Positions 42,914 through 52,843 of a DNA stretch of 64,000 bases are shown here, piece by piece; positions within the stretch are counted from its first letter, which is position 1, and the number at the start of each line of letters is the position of its first letter. Source of the DNA: Volutella citrinella (taxonomy: Eukaryota; Ascomycota; Sordariomycetes; Hypocreales; Nectriaceae); NCBI GenBank assembly GCA_034401135.1, contig JAWZSP010000006.1, positions 3,162,001 through 3,226,000 on the forward strand. The letters run 5' to 3'. Under the pieces are notes generated by a model that worked only from the letters and a program-made list of their open reading frames with translations, did no database searches and was not told where the DNA came from. The position numbers were made by a program, and so were the translations under genes.

Positions 42914-45900
42914 TCAGTTTGATCCGTAGAATGCCGCTTGGAGAATAGCAGCATCATAGCTCGAGGTTGTGTCATCCATCTGGAAATGACGGCTACCGGG
43001 TGGCCCGCCTACCTGACTACCACCACGATTGCGCTGGACCAAGCTCGGCTGCTCGGGGACTGGCATACCATTGGGCATTCCATACATGGCTGCGCCGGCG
43101 GGCGTCCCTTGGTACATGCTGCTCGGGTGCGAGAACGCAAATCCTCCAGAAGAGATGGAGCCGAGCTGATCAGCGTGGTGCATGTGAGGTAGCGGCATGG
43201 CTTCCGTCGAACCACGGCTAGCATTCTGGCCCCATTGGCCGAAGGCAGAGGAGCCCTGGGGCATGGCTACGCTGGAGAATGACTGTAGGAGCTGGCTCCG
43301 ATGTGACGCCTCAGTGGAATAGTTGACATTGGGACTCCCCATCAAGCTTCCTCCGGAACGAGGGACAAAGCCAGGTGGTGGCTGGTGGCCCGGGCTCGTG
43401 AAGGGATCATCGAGAATATTCTCCCTCAAGCTGGGGCCCCTTGACGAGTAGTCGGGGCTCGTCTGCGCATCAAAGGCATCCTTCACAGCTGATGATGCAC
43501 CCTCCTGGCGTCTGTTTGGAGTCGGGGTGTACAGCCAGTTCCATGGTAGAGCCGGAAACTTGCCTGCCGATGGGGCCGAGCCAGTTGGGCTGGGCTCCGG
43601 CGGAAGCATCCCAAAGATCTCGTCCGCAGTTGCAGTGTGCATTCCATAAGAAGACTCGTCAATGGACTGGCGCTGCTGATGGCCGGATATCTGGGGAGTT
43701 GGGGGTTTGAGAAATGGGGCAAGCATATTGATGACCGTATTTTCGGCATCATCGGTGACAATGTCTTGCTGCCGAGGTTCCAGGGCACGCGCTGGGCTGA
43801 CGGGCAGAGGGGGTTCGTCTTGGATGTTTCGCAGGGCACCCTGCGGATGTTGCTGCTCCGGGACGTTGCTCTGCCGTTGGCGATGGGTAAGTTCCATCCC
43901 AGTCCGGTTTTGGCCAGATTGTACAGGAACCTGGCTCAAGGTATGAACACTACTACTACCAGTAGTAGTGGTGCTGGGATTGACTGGTGCGTGACCTTTG
44001 CGGTATTCAAAAACGAGACCTCGCTCTGCCACCTGGTACGCCAGAGGAATGCCTGCATCTTCGGCCAAAAAGTAGGCTGAACGAAGAATATCCAAGATCC
44101 TGGCCAAGGTCTCTTGGAACGGAGCAAGTCGCTGCGCTTCCAAGGAGAGGTGAGGCTTCAGAACGCCGTCTTCGCCCATGTATGCGCGGCATGCCTCAGG
44201 AACTTGATCCGCCGCAAGAGGCAGAAGCCCGCGTGAATCAACATCTTCAGTCAGCAAGTACGGACAGGAAGCCAGGTTCTCCTGGGTGTAGGTCTCGGTG
44301 CAGAGCAATGTGAAGACATTAGCAAGGGACTTGACCATGTCAGGCACAACAAGTCCGAAAGCATCCTCAGCACCAAAAACCTCATTACGTCTGGCGGCAA
44401 GCCACATGGCATAGATTCGAAGCAGCGGGAGAAGTGTCTGGAGTGTCGGGGTTGTTTTTGTCGTAGCAGAGTCGCTGGGGAGGGGGGTCTCACGGTTGAC
44501 CACTTCGGCCAGCTCAGCTCCGATTGCAGTGGTGATGGCCGAGATAAATTGACAATTCAGCCGGAGGGTGTACTGGCCAAATCGTGCCGCCTCCGTGGAC
44601 TGTGATTCTAATTATAGGAGTCAGCTTCAGTTTGCAGGAGTTGGGGGGGTTCTGGGGAACACATCACGTACCAGTGTACTTTTGGGATGCCACATGGTAG
44701 GCGGACATGTTGATCAAAGCCATCTTGAACAATAGTTCACCGTGGTTGGCCGACTTTGCTGTCATCTCCAGCCGGTGCAACACCTCCCTCTCCAACTCGG
44801 AACTTGCTGACAGAGTCTCGCCCTTGTAAAAGACGGCGTGCAGCTTCACAAACCACATGGAAAGTGCCTCGGCCGGTCCAGGGGTGTGTTTCCTAGGCGA
44901 GCTTCTGTCCGGCTGCAGGATGGCCTTGAATTTGGACTCGAGATTCTGTTTAGCATTGGGATGAGGGTCCGCAACTGCAATGGCTCGATAAAAGTGATAG
45001 ACGACATCGAGGTCCTTCTTTTCCTCGAGGCTGAGGATGCCCATCTGATGAAAAGCAAATCCCGAATCCGACTTGAGATCGTAAGCAAGGCTGTAGTAAG
45101 CCAAGGATGTTGCAAAGTCGGGGGTCTTCGTTCCAGAGAGTTGGGCGCGGTAGCGGGCAAGGTCGCCCAGGCAAATGAGGGTGTAGTGGCACGACTTCAG
45201 CACCAGCGGCTGCACGTGGGCAGGAGGGTTGACCATGTCGGCGCTGTTCGGCTCCCTTACCTCGATCCCCTGGGCGACACGTCGCAGCTCGGGAATATCA
45301 TATCTCGCCGACAGCCTCTGGATGTATCCCTTGTAAAAGGCCTGGGAAACATCCAAGAATTCGTCGTATTTGCGCTCAAACTTGCGCTTCTCCACGTTGC
45401 GTTTGTCAGGCTTGGGCCTTTGTGCATTCGGCTTTTCGGCTTTTTGTTTGTCAGTGTTTGATCTCTCGCCGTTTGATCTCTCGCCGTTCCGCCTGTCGAC
45501 CTGTTTGTCCTTCTGCTGCCGTTCGGGCTTTTGCTTCTCGGCCAACAGGATCATATGCCGTAGCCGGCCCAGGGTCCGGCGATACTCGTGATTAATAGCG
45601 ATATGCGCTGTCCATAGGATATTATCGACCCGCTCGGCCATGGCATATTCAAAATCGGTGAAAATCGTTTGCACTGAGGCGAGTCGAAACCTATCAAGTA
45701 ACCATCTTCAGCAAAACGCTTCCGTCTACAGGGGTCTTTCACTGGGCTCACTTCTTAAGAATCGAGTCAATCGACTCAAAGTGAGATACTTCCACGGGAG
45801 AGTTGTTGTCTTTGGGCAGCTTGTCGATTTGTTTTGTCAAGTGCTTGCGCAGCTTGAGGGCAGACCTGCTCAGCCTGGTCAGCAACGCGGACGTGCACAC

Positions 45901-46037
45901 TTGCGGCAAGGCACGAGCCAGCCATCTGCCGGATGCATCCCGAAGCACCAAAGAGGCGCACAAGGACTATATCGAACGTACCTCCACGCATGCCGGGCCT
46001 GCTTCGTATAGTCGTCCGGGCTGGGCGGGGATTCCAT
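42914..46037 (-). CDS. EST1/SMG5-7-type protein (EST1 DNA/RNA-binding domain)
   Basis: Four exons (46037-45982, 45865-45752, 45690-44672, 44607-42914) encode 960 residues. The start MESPPSPDDYTKQARHAW is inferred from the ATG at 46037. Its splice into RSALKLRKHLTKQIDKL keeps frame and gives the usual EST1 N-terminal helix. Residues 60-105 and 165-480 form 14-3-3/TPR-like helices; SCHYTLICLGDLARYRAQL and YHFYRAIAVADPHPNAKQNL are typical of the EST1/SMG7 domain. A Lys/Arg/Glu-rich insert (about 107-162) with NGERSNGERSN repeats interrupts them. The C-terminal half is Pro/Ser/Gln-rich and disordered, and no PIN nuclease domain is visible. Known relatives act in nonsense-mediated decay or telomerase recruitment. 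Which applies here is not decidable from sequence alone. Confidence 0.87.
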
Positions 46038-47041
46038 GGCCGGCGGACGTTGAGCCAGCAGCTCGTAAGGCGGGGCAGAGAGCTGAAGAGAAGAGAAGGA
46101 CGGGCGCGATAGCGATCTAGATGGTATCTTTCGGACTATTCGGAATGGATTTCATACTCTCTCAGGGCCGTATCGAGAGAGAGCAGCTCGTCCATAACTC
46201 GGGCGTTGGTCGGCTTGTGCAGATGGGGACCAGGCTCGGCTCGCGAAACTGGAATTCGTCGGCCGAGAAGAGACACATTGGAGAAGAGGCAGCAGGCGGA
46301 AAGGAGATGGGAGCGAGCAAAAATTTGGCGGCATGCGGGTTGTGCGCCACCGGAAAGACAGATTGCGACAAAAAGGTGAGAGCGTCGTGAAGGCAAACTG
46401 AGGCGCCGTGACGTGAGGGCCCCTCAAGGTCCGTCAGTCATGATCCCGTGGTGGTCGTGGTGGGAATACTTCGGCACCAGTCCGCTAGAGCGAGGCCCTG
46501 CGTGCTACTATTAGGTACCACAGCACTGCTGGGAGCCCGTGGTGTCGTTCGCTGTAACCTGAACAAGGTCAGCACGGGCCTGCCACAGAGTGCCCCTCTC
46601 TTCCCCTCCAATGCGGCACGGCCTTTGGAAGTGGGCGTGAGAAATTCAGAGCGCTACCTGGTCCTCAGGTACCCTTCAGGCTCTGCTCTCCGCCAATTGC
46701 CCCACTGATATTCACTTAGTACGTCAACGGGCCGAGCCTCAACACGAACCACGGGCACCCTTCGACACAGACTTCACACACTGGTGGACAAGATTCAGTC
46801 AACCTGTTGATATTTGCTGTTTGCTGAGTGCCCGGACCCGGCAAACCCTATCAGGACTACAGTGCAAGGGGCCGCCCAGCTCGACTGTCTGTCTGTGTTT
46901 GTTGAACCCCGCGTTGTCCACACTCCGCCCGCGCCCCCCCCCTCCCCTTCAACCACACCGCTCTCTGCCCTCGCTTGGCCACCCAGGTCTCCAAATCAAA
47001 GTAATTTGTAGCCCCTAGTTCCTTAATAATACCGCAGGGGG
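46038..47041. promoter_or_regulatory. Divergent region EST1-like / C2H2 genes
   Basis: This 1 kb region holds both promoters. GGTACC occurs at 46514 and 46668. The final 100 nt before 47042 are C-rich. No further gene is supported. Confidence 0.5.
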
Positions 47042-47868
47042 ATGAAGCGCTCACGAGAGCTTGAGGAAGAGCTAGATCCGGATCCCGACTCGACAGGTGC
47101 CCAAGGCTCTGAAGCACATTCTCACCACTCCCTCAAGGTCACCCAGCTTGACTCCGCAATTGCAGACGACGACGACGACTCAGTCACCATGATGTGCTCA
47201 TTGCCACCGCACAAGGACCCGCTTACATTTCGCACATACGACGATTATGAAGTCCACTACAACAAGACACATACGAATCGATGTCTGGAATGTCACAAAA
47301 ACTTCCCCACCCAACACCTACTCGACGTGCACATTGAGGAATTCCATGACCCCCTCGTCTTAGTTAGGAGAGAGAAAGGGGAGCACACTGTAAGTTTCAG
47401 GGATTTCCGCCTGCATACAGGAGGCCGACACTCTAACATGGATGCCAGTACACATGTTTCGTAGAGGGCTGTGAGCGCAAGTGCATGACCCACCAAAAGC
47501 GCCGTCTGCATCTCATCGATAAGCACATGTACCCAAAGAACTTCTTCTTTGGCGTTACGAAAGAAGGCATCGACGGCAGGCGTTCTCTTCTCAACGAGGG
47601 TGGTCATCACCGGCGACGATCATCCACCAACGCGCAGTCAAAGCAAACTCGCCGTCGGGCGAGTCTGCTGGAAGGTACGGCAGCATCACAGTCATCAGAG
47701 GACAAGCCCACATCACAACATCCCCAAGAGAAGGGGGGAACGAAAGACAAGGGCGATGGGCCCGCAGACGCGGACATGGCAGAGCTTACAGGAGCCATGT
47801 CCGCTCTACAATTTATCCCGCCGAGTATCAAGTTCGGCAAGGGCAGGGCGGGATTCGCGAGGAGATGA
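47042..47868 (+). CDS. C2H2 zinc-finger protein, ZNF511-like
   Basis: Two exons (47042-47389, 47449-47868; 59-nt phase-0 intron) encode 255 residues. An acidic N-terminus precedes an atypical finger with Cys52 and His72/His77. A classical finger has Cys81, Cys84, His97 and His102. A third, Cys119, Cys124, His137 and His142, begins with YTCFVEGCERKC and leads into RLHLIDKHMYPKNFFFGVT. The Lys/Arg-rich region RRSSTNAQSKQTRRRASLL could be a nuclear localisation signal. This arrangement matches the conserved eukaryotic ZNF511 family, whose molecular role is poorly defined. Binding to DNA or RNA is likely but inferred. It is convergent with BUD31. Confidence 0.85.
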
Positions 47869-48095
47869 TGGTCTAGGAGGTAAAAGAGCTGGGGGAATAA
47901 TGAATCAGTATAACATAAAAAATCGCATTGGTTGGTCAGGTGAAGGATCACTACCTCATCATGTGCCAGCGGAGCCCCAGCTCTCTCAGAGCATGCTCTC
48001 GGCACTCCAGGTATACGCCAAACGCCATCTCCGTCTTTGTTAATCAAAGACATAAAATCCCACGTCGTCAAAGGTTTCCTTGTCGTGATCTCTTT

Positions 48096-48598
48096 TCAGT
48101 CAGAAGAGGCGCAGCCTCGGCACCCACAACTGACACACTCGAGGTCCCTGTCTTCCTTCATCTCGGCTCGGGGAATACGACAAATGCAGGTGCTGTTGAA
48201 GTTGGTCTCTTTGGTCTGAACGCACCGGAGGCAGCAGAGCTATTCAACAGTCAGCATCAGTCAGTGTTGGAGTTGTGGGCACCAGGCACACATACCTTCT
48301 CATAGCCTTGCTTCTTCCACTTAGCGATGAGCATCGCATCAGCGTAGCCGTTCTTCAGAAGCCATTCATATAGCTTCTTGCTGATAGCCTCCTTCTCATA
48401 GTATAATTCGTAAATGTACCGGCTTCGCTGGTGGGAGATCTGGAAAACCTCCCACATGGCCTTGTGTCGCGGGCCTGACGGAGGAGGCTTGTTTTGCGCG
48501 TCTTTCATCTTATTCGCAAAGATCAGGAGGTCGCTTTCAATATCGCCGAAGCCCTCCGGCGGGGGCTTCCGCTTCGACGCGTGGCGAATAGCAGGCAT
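48096..48598 (-). CDS. BUD31: Pre-mRNA splicing factor Bud31 (G10 protein)
   Basis: Two exons (48598-48296, 48239-48096) encode 148 residues. MPAIRHASKRKPPPEGF is the basic N-terminus. IYELYYEKEAISKKLYEWLLKNGYADAMLIAKWKKQGYEK matches the conserved helical core. The second exon supplies the zinc cluster: Cys103, 104, 107, 119, 121, 136, 139, 141 and 144, within LCCLRCVQTK, CICRIP and CVSCGCRGCASSD. Bud31 is a component of the activated spliceosome near the U2/U6 catalytic core. The intron has a GCTGAC branch site and TTGAATAG acceptor. Compared with metazoan G10, the first 25 residues are diverged. The gene lies just downstream of FUM1 on the same strand. Confidence 0.95.
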
Positions 48599-48974
48599 TT
48601 TAGAACAACGGTTGTGGAAAAGTTTTCGTGAAGTTGCTAGTAATCGTTCTGTCTGGCGGCTGAAGAGATGTAGTAAACAGTTGGAAGGCTTGGAGTGGCG
48701 GCGGTTGTGGCTGGTGCTGACAAACTAGGTACGCCACAAACCGGCTTGTGCCTGAGGCACCAACCGGATGCGCCGCTCAGTCAGTACCAAGGAGGGGTAG
48801 CATGAGCACTGGCCATCTACAAGCAACCCATCATGATGAGCCAAGCACCTCGACTTCTGACATGCGGGCTGGTACATTTCGCCATTCAATATGACCTCTA
48901 TCTAAGTGATTTTTAAAAGTGATACGCAACTCAATCAAGACCGCTTTTTGCTGTCGTATGATACATCATTCCCC
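48599..48974. other. FUM1 3' region and BUD31 promoter
   Basis: This 376 bp lies between two minus-strand genes. Nothing beyond the expected 3' UTR and promoter is visible. Confidence 0.5.
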
Positions 48975-50807
48975 TTAACCCTTGTAGGGCGAGGGGCCAA
49001 CCATGAGCTCAGGCTTGACGAGGGTGTCGAAGTCCTCCTCGCTCAGAGCCTCAAGCTCGAGAGCGCTCTCCTTGAGGTTCAGGCCCTTCTTGTGAGCGTT
49101 CTTGGCAACCTTGCTGGCCATGTCGTAACCAATCTTGGGGTTGAGGCAGGTAACCAGCATGAGACTAGGCGCAGTAGTTAGCATGATGTTGAGCGCATGT
49201 GAAAGGGGAGGCTTGGAAACTTACGACTCCTTCATGATGTTGGCAATCTTCTCCTCGTTGGCCTGGAGGCCGGCAACCAGGTTCTTCTCGAACGAGCGCA
49301 TGCCGTCAGAGAGCAGACGGGAGCTGTGGAGCAGGTTGCGGATGATGAGGGGCTTGTAGACGTTGAGCTCGAATTGGCCGTTCATGCCGCCAATGGTGGC
49401 GGCGACGTGGTTGCCCATGACCTGGGCGCAGACCATGGTCAGAGCCTCGCACTGGGTAGGGTTGACCTTTCCGGGCATGATGCTGCTGCCCGGCTCGTTC
49501 TCGGGGAGGGCGAGCTCGCCGAGGCCGCAGCGGGGACCGCTGCCAAGGTAGCGGATGTCCTGGGCAATCTTGGTGAGCGAGGCGGCGAGGGTGTTGAGGG
49601 AGCCGTGGGCCTGGACGATGGCGTCGTGGGCAGCAAGGGCCTCAAACTTGTTGGGGGCGGTCTTGAACTCGGTGCCGGTCATCTTGGTGACCTCCTCGGC
49701 AATGCCCTCGGCGAAGCCCTCGAAGGTGTTGATGCCGGTGCCGACAGCGGTGCCACCCTGGGCCAGCAGGCGCAGGTCGGGGAGAGAGCTCTCGACGCGC
49801 TTGATGCCAAAGTCGAGCTGGGCAACGTAGCCGGAGAACTCCTGGGCCAGGGTCAGAGGGGTAGCGTCCTGGAGGTGAGTTCGGCCAATCTTGATGATCT
49901 TCTTGGCCTCGAACTCGTCGACCTTCTTCTGGAGGGCCTCGCGGAGGCTGCGGAGGGCGGGGAGGAGGTCGCCCTCGATGTCAAGGACGGCGGCGATGTG
50001 CATGACGGTGGGGAAGGTATCGTTGGACGAGGCGCTGCGGTTGACGTGGTCGTTGGGGTGGACGGGCTTCTTGCTGCCCATCTGGCCGCCGAGGATCTCA
50101 ATGGCACGGTTGGAGATGACCTCGTTGGCGTTCATGTTGGACTGGGTGCCGGAGCCGGTCTGCCAGACGACGAGGGGGAAGTGGTCGAGGAGCTTGCCAT
50201 CGGCAACCTCCTTGGCGGCCTGCTGGATGGCCTCGGCGATCTTGGGGTCTGCACATATCAAAGACCTGTTAGCTTGGTAGACAGAAGAGACGAAGCCATC
50301 GTGGGAGCGATCATTCGGCTAGCTCTCGGGAAGCTCTCGGGAGCTACCGGGGAGCCCCAAACAGCCGGGATCTGAGCATCTCAAGGCAGCTTTCAGGGTT
50401 TTTGAGGGGATCGAGTACGCACCAAGGCCATATCGGATGTTGACGGTGGCGGCAGCTCCCTTCAGAATGCCAAAGGCCTTGACAATGGAAGGGGGCATGC
50501 GGTCCTGGGGCTGGTTGATGCGGAAGTTCTCGAGAGAACGCTCCGTCTGGGCGCCCCAGTAGCGGTCGGCGGGGACCTGGATCTCGCCAAAGGCGTCGCT
50601 CTCGGTTCGGGTGGCGGAAGACATTCTGATGGAGGTGGTGTGAATTGACCTCGAGAGTTTGAGGGTCGAGGCCGCAGCTTCTTGAAGGCGGCGCTGCGGG
50701 GTCTGGCATGTGGCAGACACTGACACAGGCGCTCGGGAGGCAATCCGAGGCAGCCCGGCCCTTAGGAGGCCCGAGGTCGCAGCGCGTCCCGTGACGGATC
50801 GGAGCAT
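48975..50807 (-). CDS. FUM1: Fumarate hydratase, class II (mitochondrial/cytosolic)
   Basis: Three exons (50807-50423, 50248-49225, 49164-48975) encode 532 residues. Residues 1-61 are Arg/Ser/Ala-rich with almost no acid, a mitochondrial presequence. A second ATG at 50624 (Met62, [16 protein letters not shown]) would give a cytosolic form, and fumarases are known to be dual-localised. [12 protein letters not shown] (158-168), [10 protein letters not shown] (from 250) and the catalytic loop signature [11 protein letters not shown] (from 382) are intact. The enzyme interconverts fumarate and L-malate in the TCA cycle; the cytosolic pool handles fumarate from the urea and purine pathways. It shares a divergent promoter with the complex I subunit gene at 51445. 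Confidence 0.96.
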
Positions 50808-51444
50808 GGTGGGCAGGTTTGCGGTTTGCGGGCTCGGCAACCTACAAATCGAAACGAATGTGGCAGGTCAATTGGGTTGGGGGGAGGACGGCGACACACG
50901 AGCTGGCGAGAGGAAGCGATGGACGATCGGCAATGATGATGGACTTGAACTGGGAGATTTTTTATCCCGTTGGATCAACGGGGGCGGGCCCCGGCGCCTC
51001 AACTAATAAGAGGTCGGGTCGGCACCTGGAAGGACGATGTCGGCACCTCTTTGGCGCGCAGCATCGCAAATTTCAAGCCGCAACTTGCTCGATTAATCCC
51101 GTTGAAGTTTCTCTACATCCATATCTACATTAAGTATTATAATAAAAGAAGTGCCCAGTACCTGTTGAACCAGTGATTGAACTGATTGTGCCTATGCGCC
51201 TTTTTCCTCCGGCCCCTGTTCAGCCACTGCTTCATCGGCCTGCCGGGTCGGCTGCATTCCCCATGGGTGGGAGGACTCGGAGGAGGGAGAGCTTTGACCT
51301 CCGAAGGTCATGTTGTGCACGTGACTTCGCATTTCGACGGGTGGGTCCAGATTACTAACCACGCAACGGGACTGGACTGCTCTCTCTGTGATCCCAGGAT
51401 TGGAGAACATCAAAGCGAGTGGTTTAGAGCATTGACTGCCCACC
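50808..51444. promoter_or_regulatory. Divergent promoter FUM1 / NDUFA6
   Basis: This 637 bp separates the start codons of two mitochondrial energy genes. The CACGTGAC-containing 16-mer at 51315-51330 lies 115 nt upstream of NDUFA6 and 508 nt upstream of FUM1. Confidence 0.65.
51315..51330 (+). promoter_or_regulatory. CACGTGAC element, copy 2 of a 16-mer
   Basis: GTGCACGTGACTTCGC is identical to 18959-18974 upstream of L10a. It lies 115 nt before the NDUFA6 start codon. The core fits Cbf1-type sites. Confidence 0.55.
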
Positions 51445-52107
51445 ATGGCCATTACGCCGACCCAGTTTGCGAAGAAGACGGCGCAGTGTGGGTATATGCC
51501 TGTCTTGCCGTCCTTGAAGATGCTAACACCTCGAATAGCGGCCAATTGGGCCGAGGCGAAGCGTCGAGTCATCTCCTCATACCGCGAATGGATTCGAGGC
51601 GTACGTTCAATCCCCGGACGATTCCCCGGCAATCGAGCAATTCCCCTCTCTACACGACCCCGGAATCGATACTGCCAATGATGTAATGGGGCGGAATGAG
51701 AAAGGCTGACCGGATGATCAGGCGCCCGAGATCCAGACAATGTACAACATGCCTCTGCCTGTGTCGACTATCCGAACCAGGATAAGGCAGGAGTTTGAGC
51801 GACACCGATACGCCAACAAGCTCAACGTTGTGGACGTGCTGATTTTCAAGTCTCACGCCGAGTACCAGGTAGGAAGGGATGCCGCATGCTGCGATTAGGG
51901 CCGACCGTAGTAACCCGCGATGCAACAGGAAACCATGAACTTCTGGAAGCAGACGAACCACGTCATGTCCTACTTCAAGGGAGAAAACTTCCGAGGAGAC
52001 AAGCGACTGCCCTCGAACTTCATAACCGGCTTCCTTGAGGTAAGGCTGCCCCCCATCCCGCACGAACGAGAGAGCAGGGTTAACACGGGTCACAGGGACG
52101 AAACTAG
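51445..52107 (+). CDS. NDUFA6: NADH:ubiquinone oxidoreductase LYR subunit (NDUFA6/B14, 14.8 kDa)
   Basis: Five exons (51445-51487, 51539-51600, 51722-51868, 51929-52039, 52096-52107) encode 124 residues, close to the 123 of the Neurospora 14.8 kDa subunit. Exon 2 carries the Complex1_LYR helix; the tripeptide reads Ser28-Tyr29-Arg30 in [11 protein letters not shown] rather than Leu-Tyr-Arg. Exon 3 gives [25 protein letters not shown] and the RHRYANKL core. Exon 4 covers [21 protein letters not shown]. The last exon holds only Gly-Arg-Asn and the stop. The protein binds mitochondrial acyl-carrier protein in the matrix arm of complex I. Four introns in 375 coding bases is dense even here. Confidence 0.93.
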
Positions 52108-52243
52108 ATTTGACTGCAACGAACGCTTGTGTATATATGTCATTAGAACCTCTAGGAAAAGATTGCCTGAAAACGCCATGGGGCCCCTCCTCTCTATCGT
52201 GAAACTTTTACATGCATCATGTGACAAATCCAATCCAAGCCTC

Positions 52244-52843
52244 TCATTGCTCGTCGTTGTAGGCTTCCCTTTTCGCCCAGAACTCTTCAGCAACCACATC
52301 GCACACATCCTGGATGTCGCTGAGTCCCTTTTTCAGGGCATCGACTGCATTCCCATCTAAATTATGGTCAGATCTACCACGACTGTTTATGATGGGGCAT
52401 TGCGAGCTTACTATAGGTCTGGATTCTGATGTTCATCTTGGCCTCGGAAGGGTGGGGGATGGAGTATGCACAGAATTCCACGTCAGGGCTGTTCATGTCA
52501 GTAGGATATCTTAAGCTCCATTGGTGAGATTGCCATACTTCTTCATTACGATGTATCGCAAAGCGTTGCCCAGTGTGTGGCCTTCATCAATGAACTCAAA
52601 GGAAGCGGCAGTATCTGTCGATCCAGGCAACTGTAGTTGCCGTCAGTAAGTGCCCAGCCGTGGAGAGAAATAGTCGAAACATACAATTTTCACGCGCTGG
52701 GGCTCAACCTCTTCCTGCTCCTCTTCCTCCTCTTCCTCTTCCTCTTCTTCGACGTTTTCGGCATCCTCAGGCTGGGCCGAGGGCGGAGCGTCGTCCATGT
52801 TGGTATCCTCCACAGGGTCGTCCTTCTTGGCGCGGCTAGGCAT
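52244..52843 (-). CDS. RPC19: RNA polymerases I and III subunit AC19 (Rpc19)
   Basis: Four exons (52843-52685, 52630-52539, 52488-52412, 52356-52244) encode 146 residues. Exon 1 is an acidic tail with a run of about eleven Glu (GAG/GAA repeat). The core begins [20 protein letters not shown], the alpha-like dimerisation motif. [20 protein letters not shown] and [18 protein letters not shown] follow. The end is [21 protein letters not shown]19 pairs with AC40 as the alpha-like heterodimer that nucleates assembly of Pol I and Pol III. It is convergent with NDUFA6 at 137 bp. The first in-frame ATG of the family-like start, MPSRAKKDD, was chosen; an upstream in-frame start adds an unconvincing 22 residues. 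Confidence 0.94.
52709..52750. repeat. Coding GAG/GAA triplet tract
   Basis: A CTC/CTT run on the plus strand encodes the poly-Glu segment near the N-terminus of AC19. Length changes would keep the frame. Confidence 0.8.
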
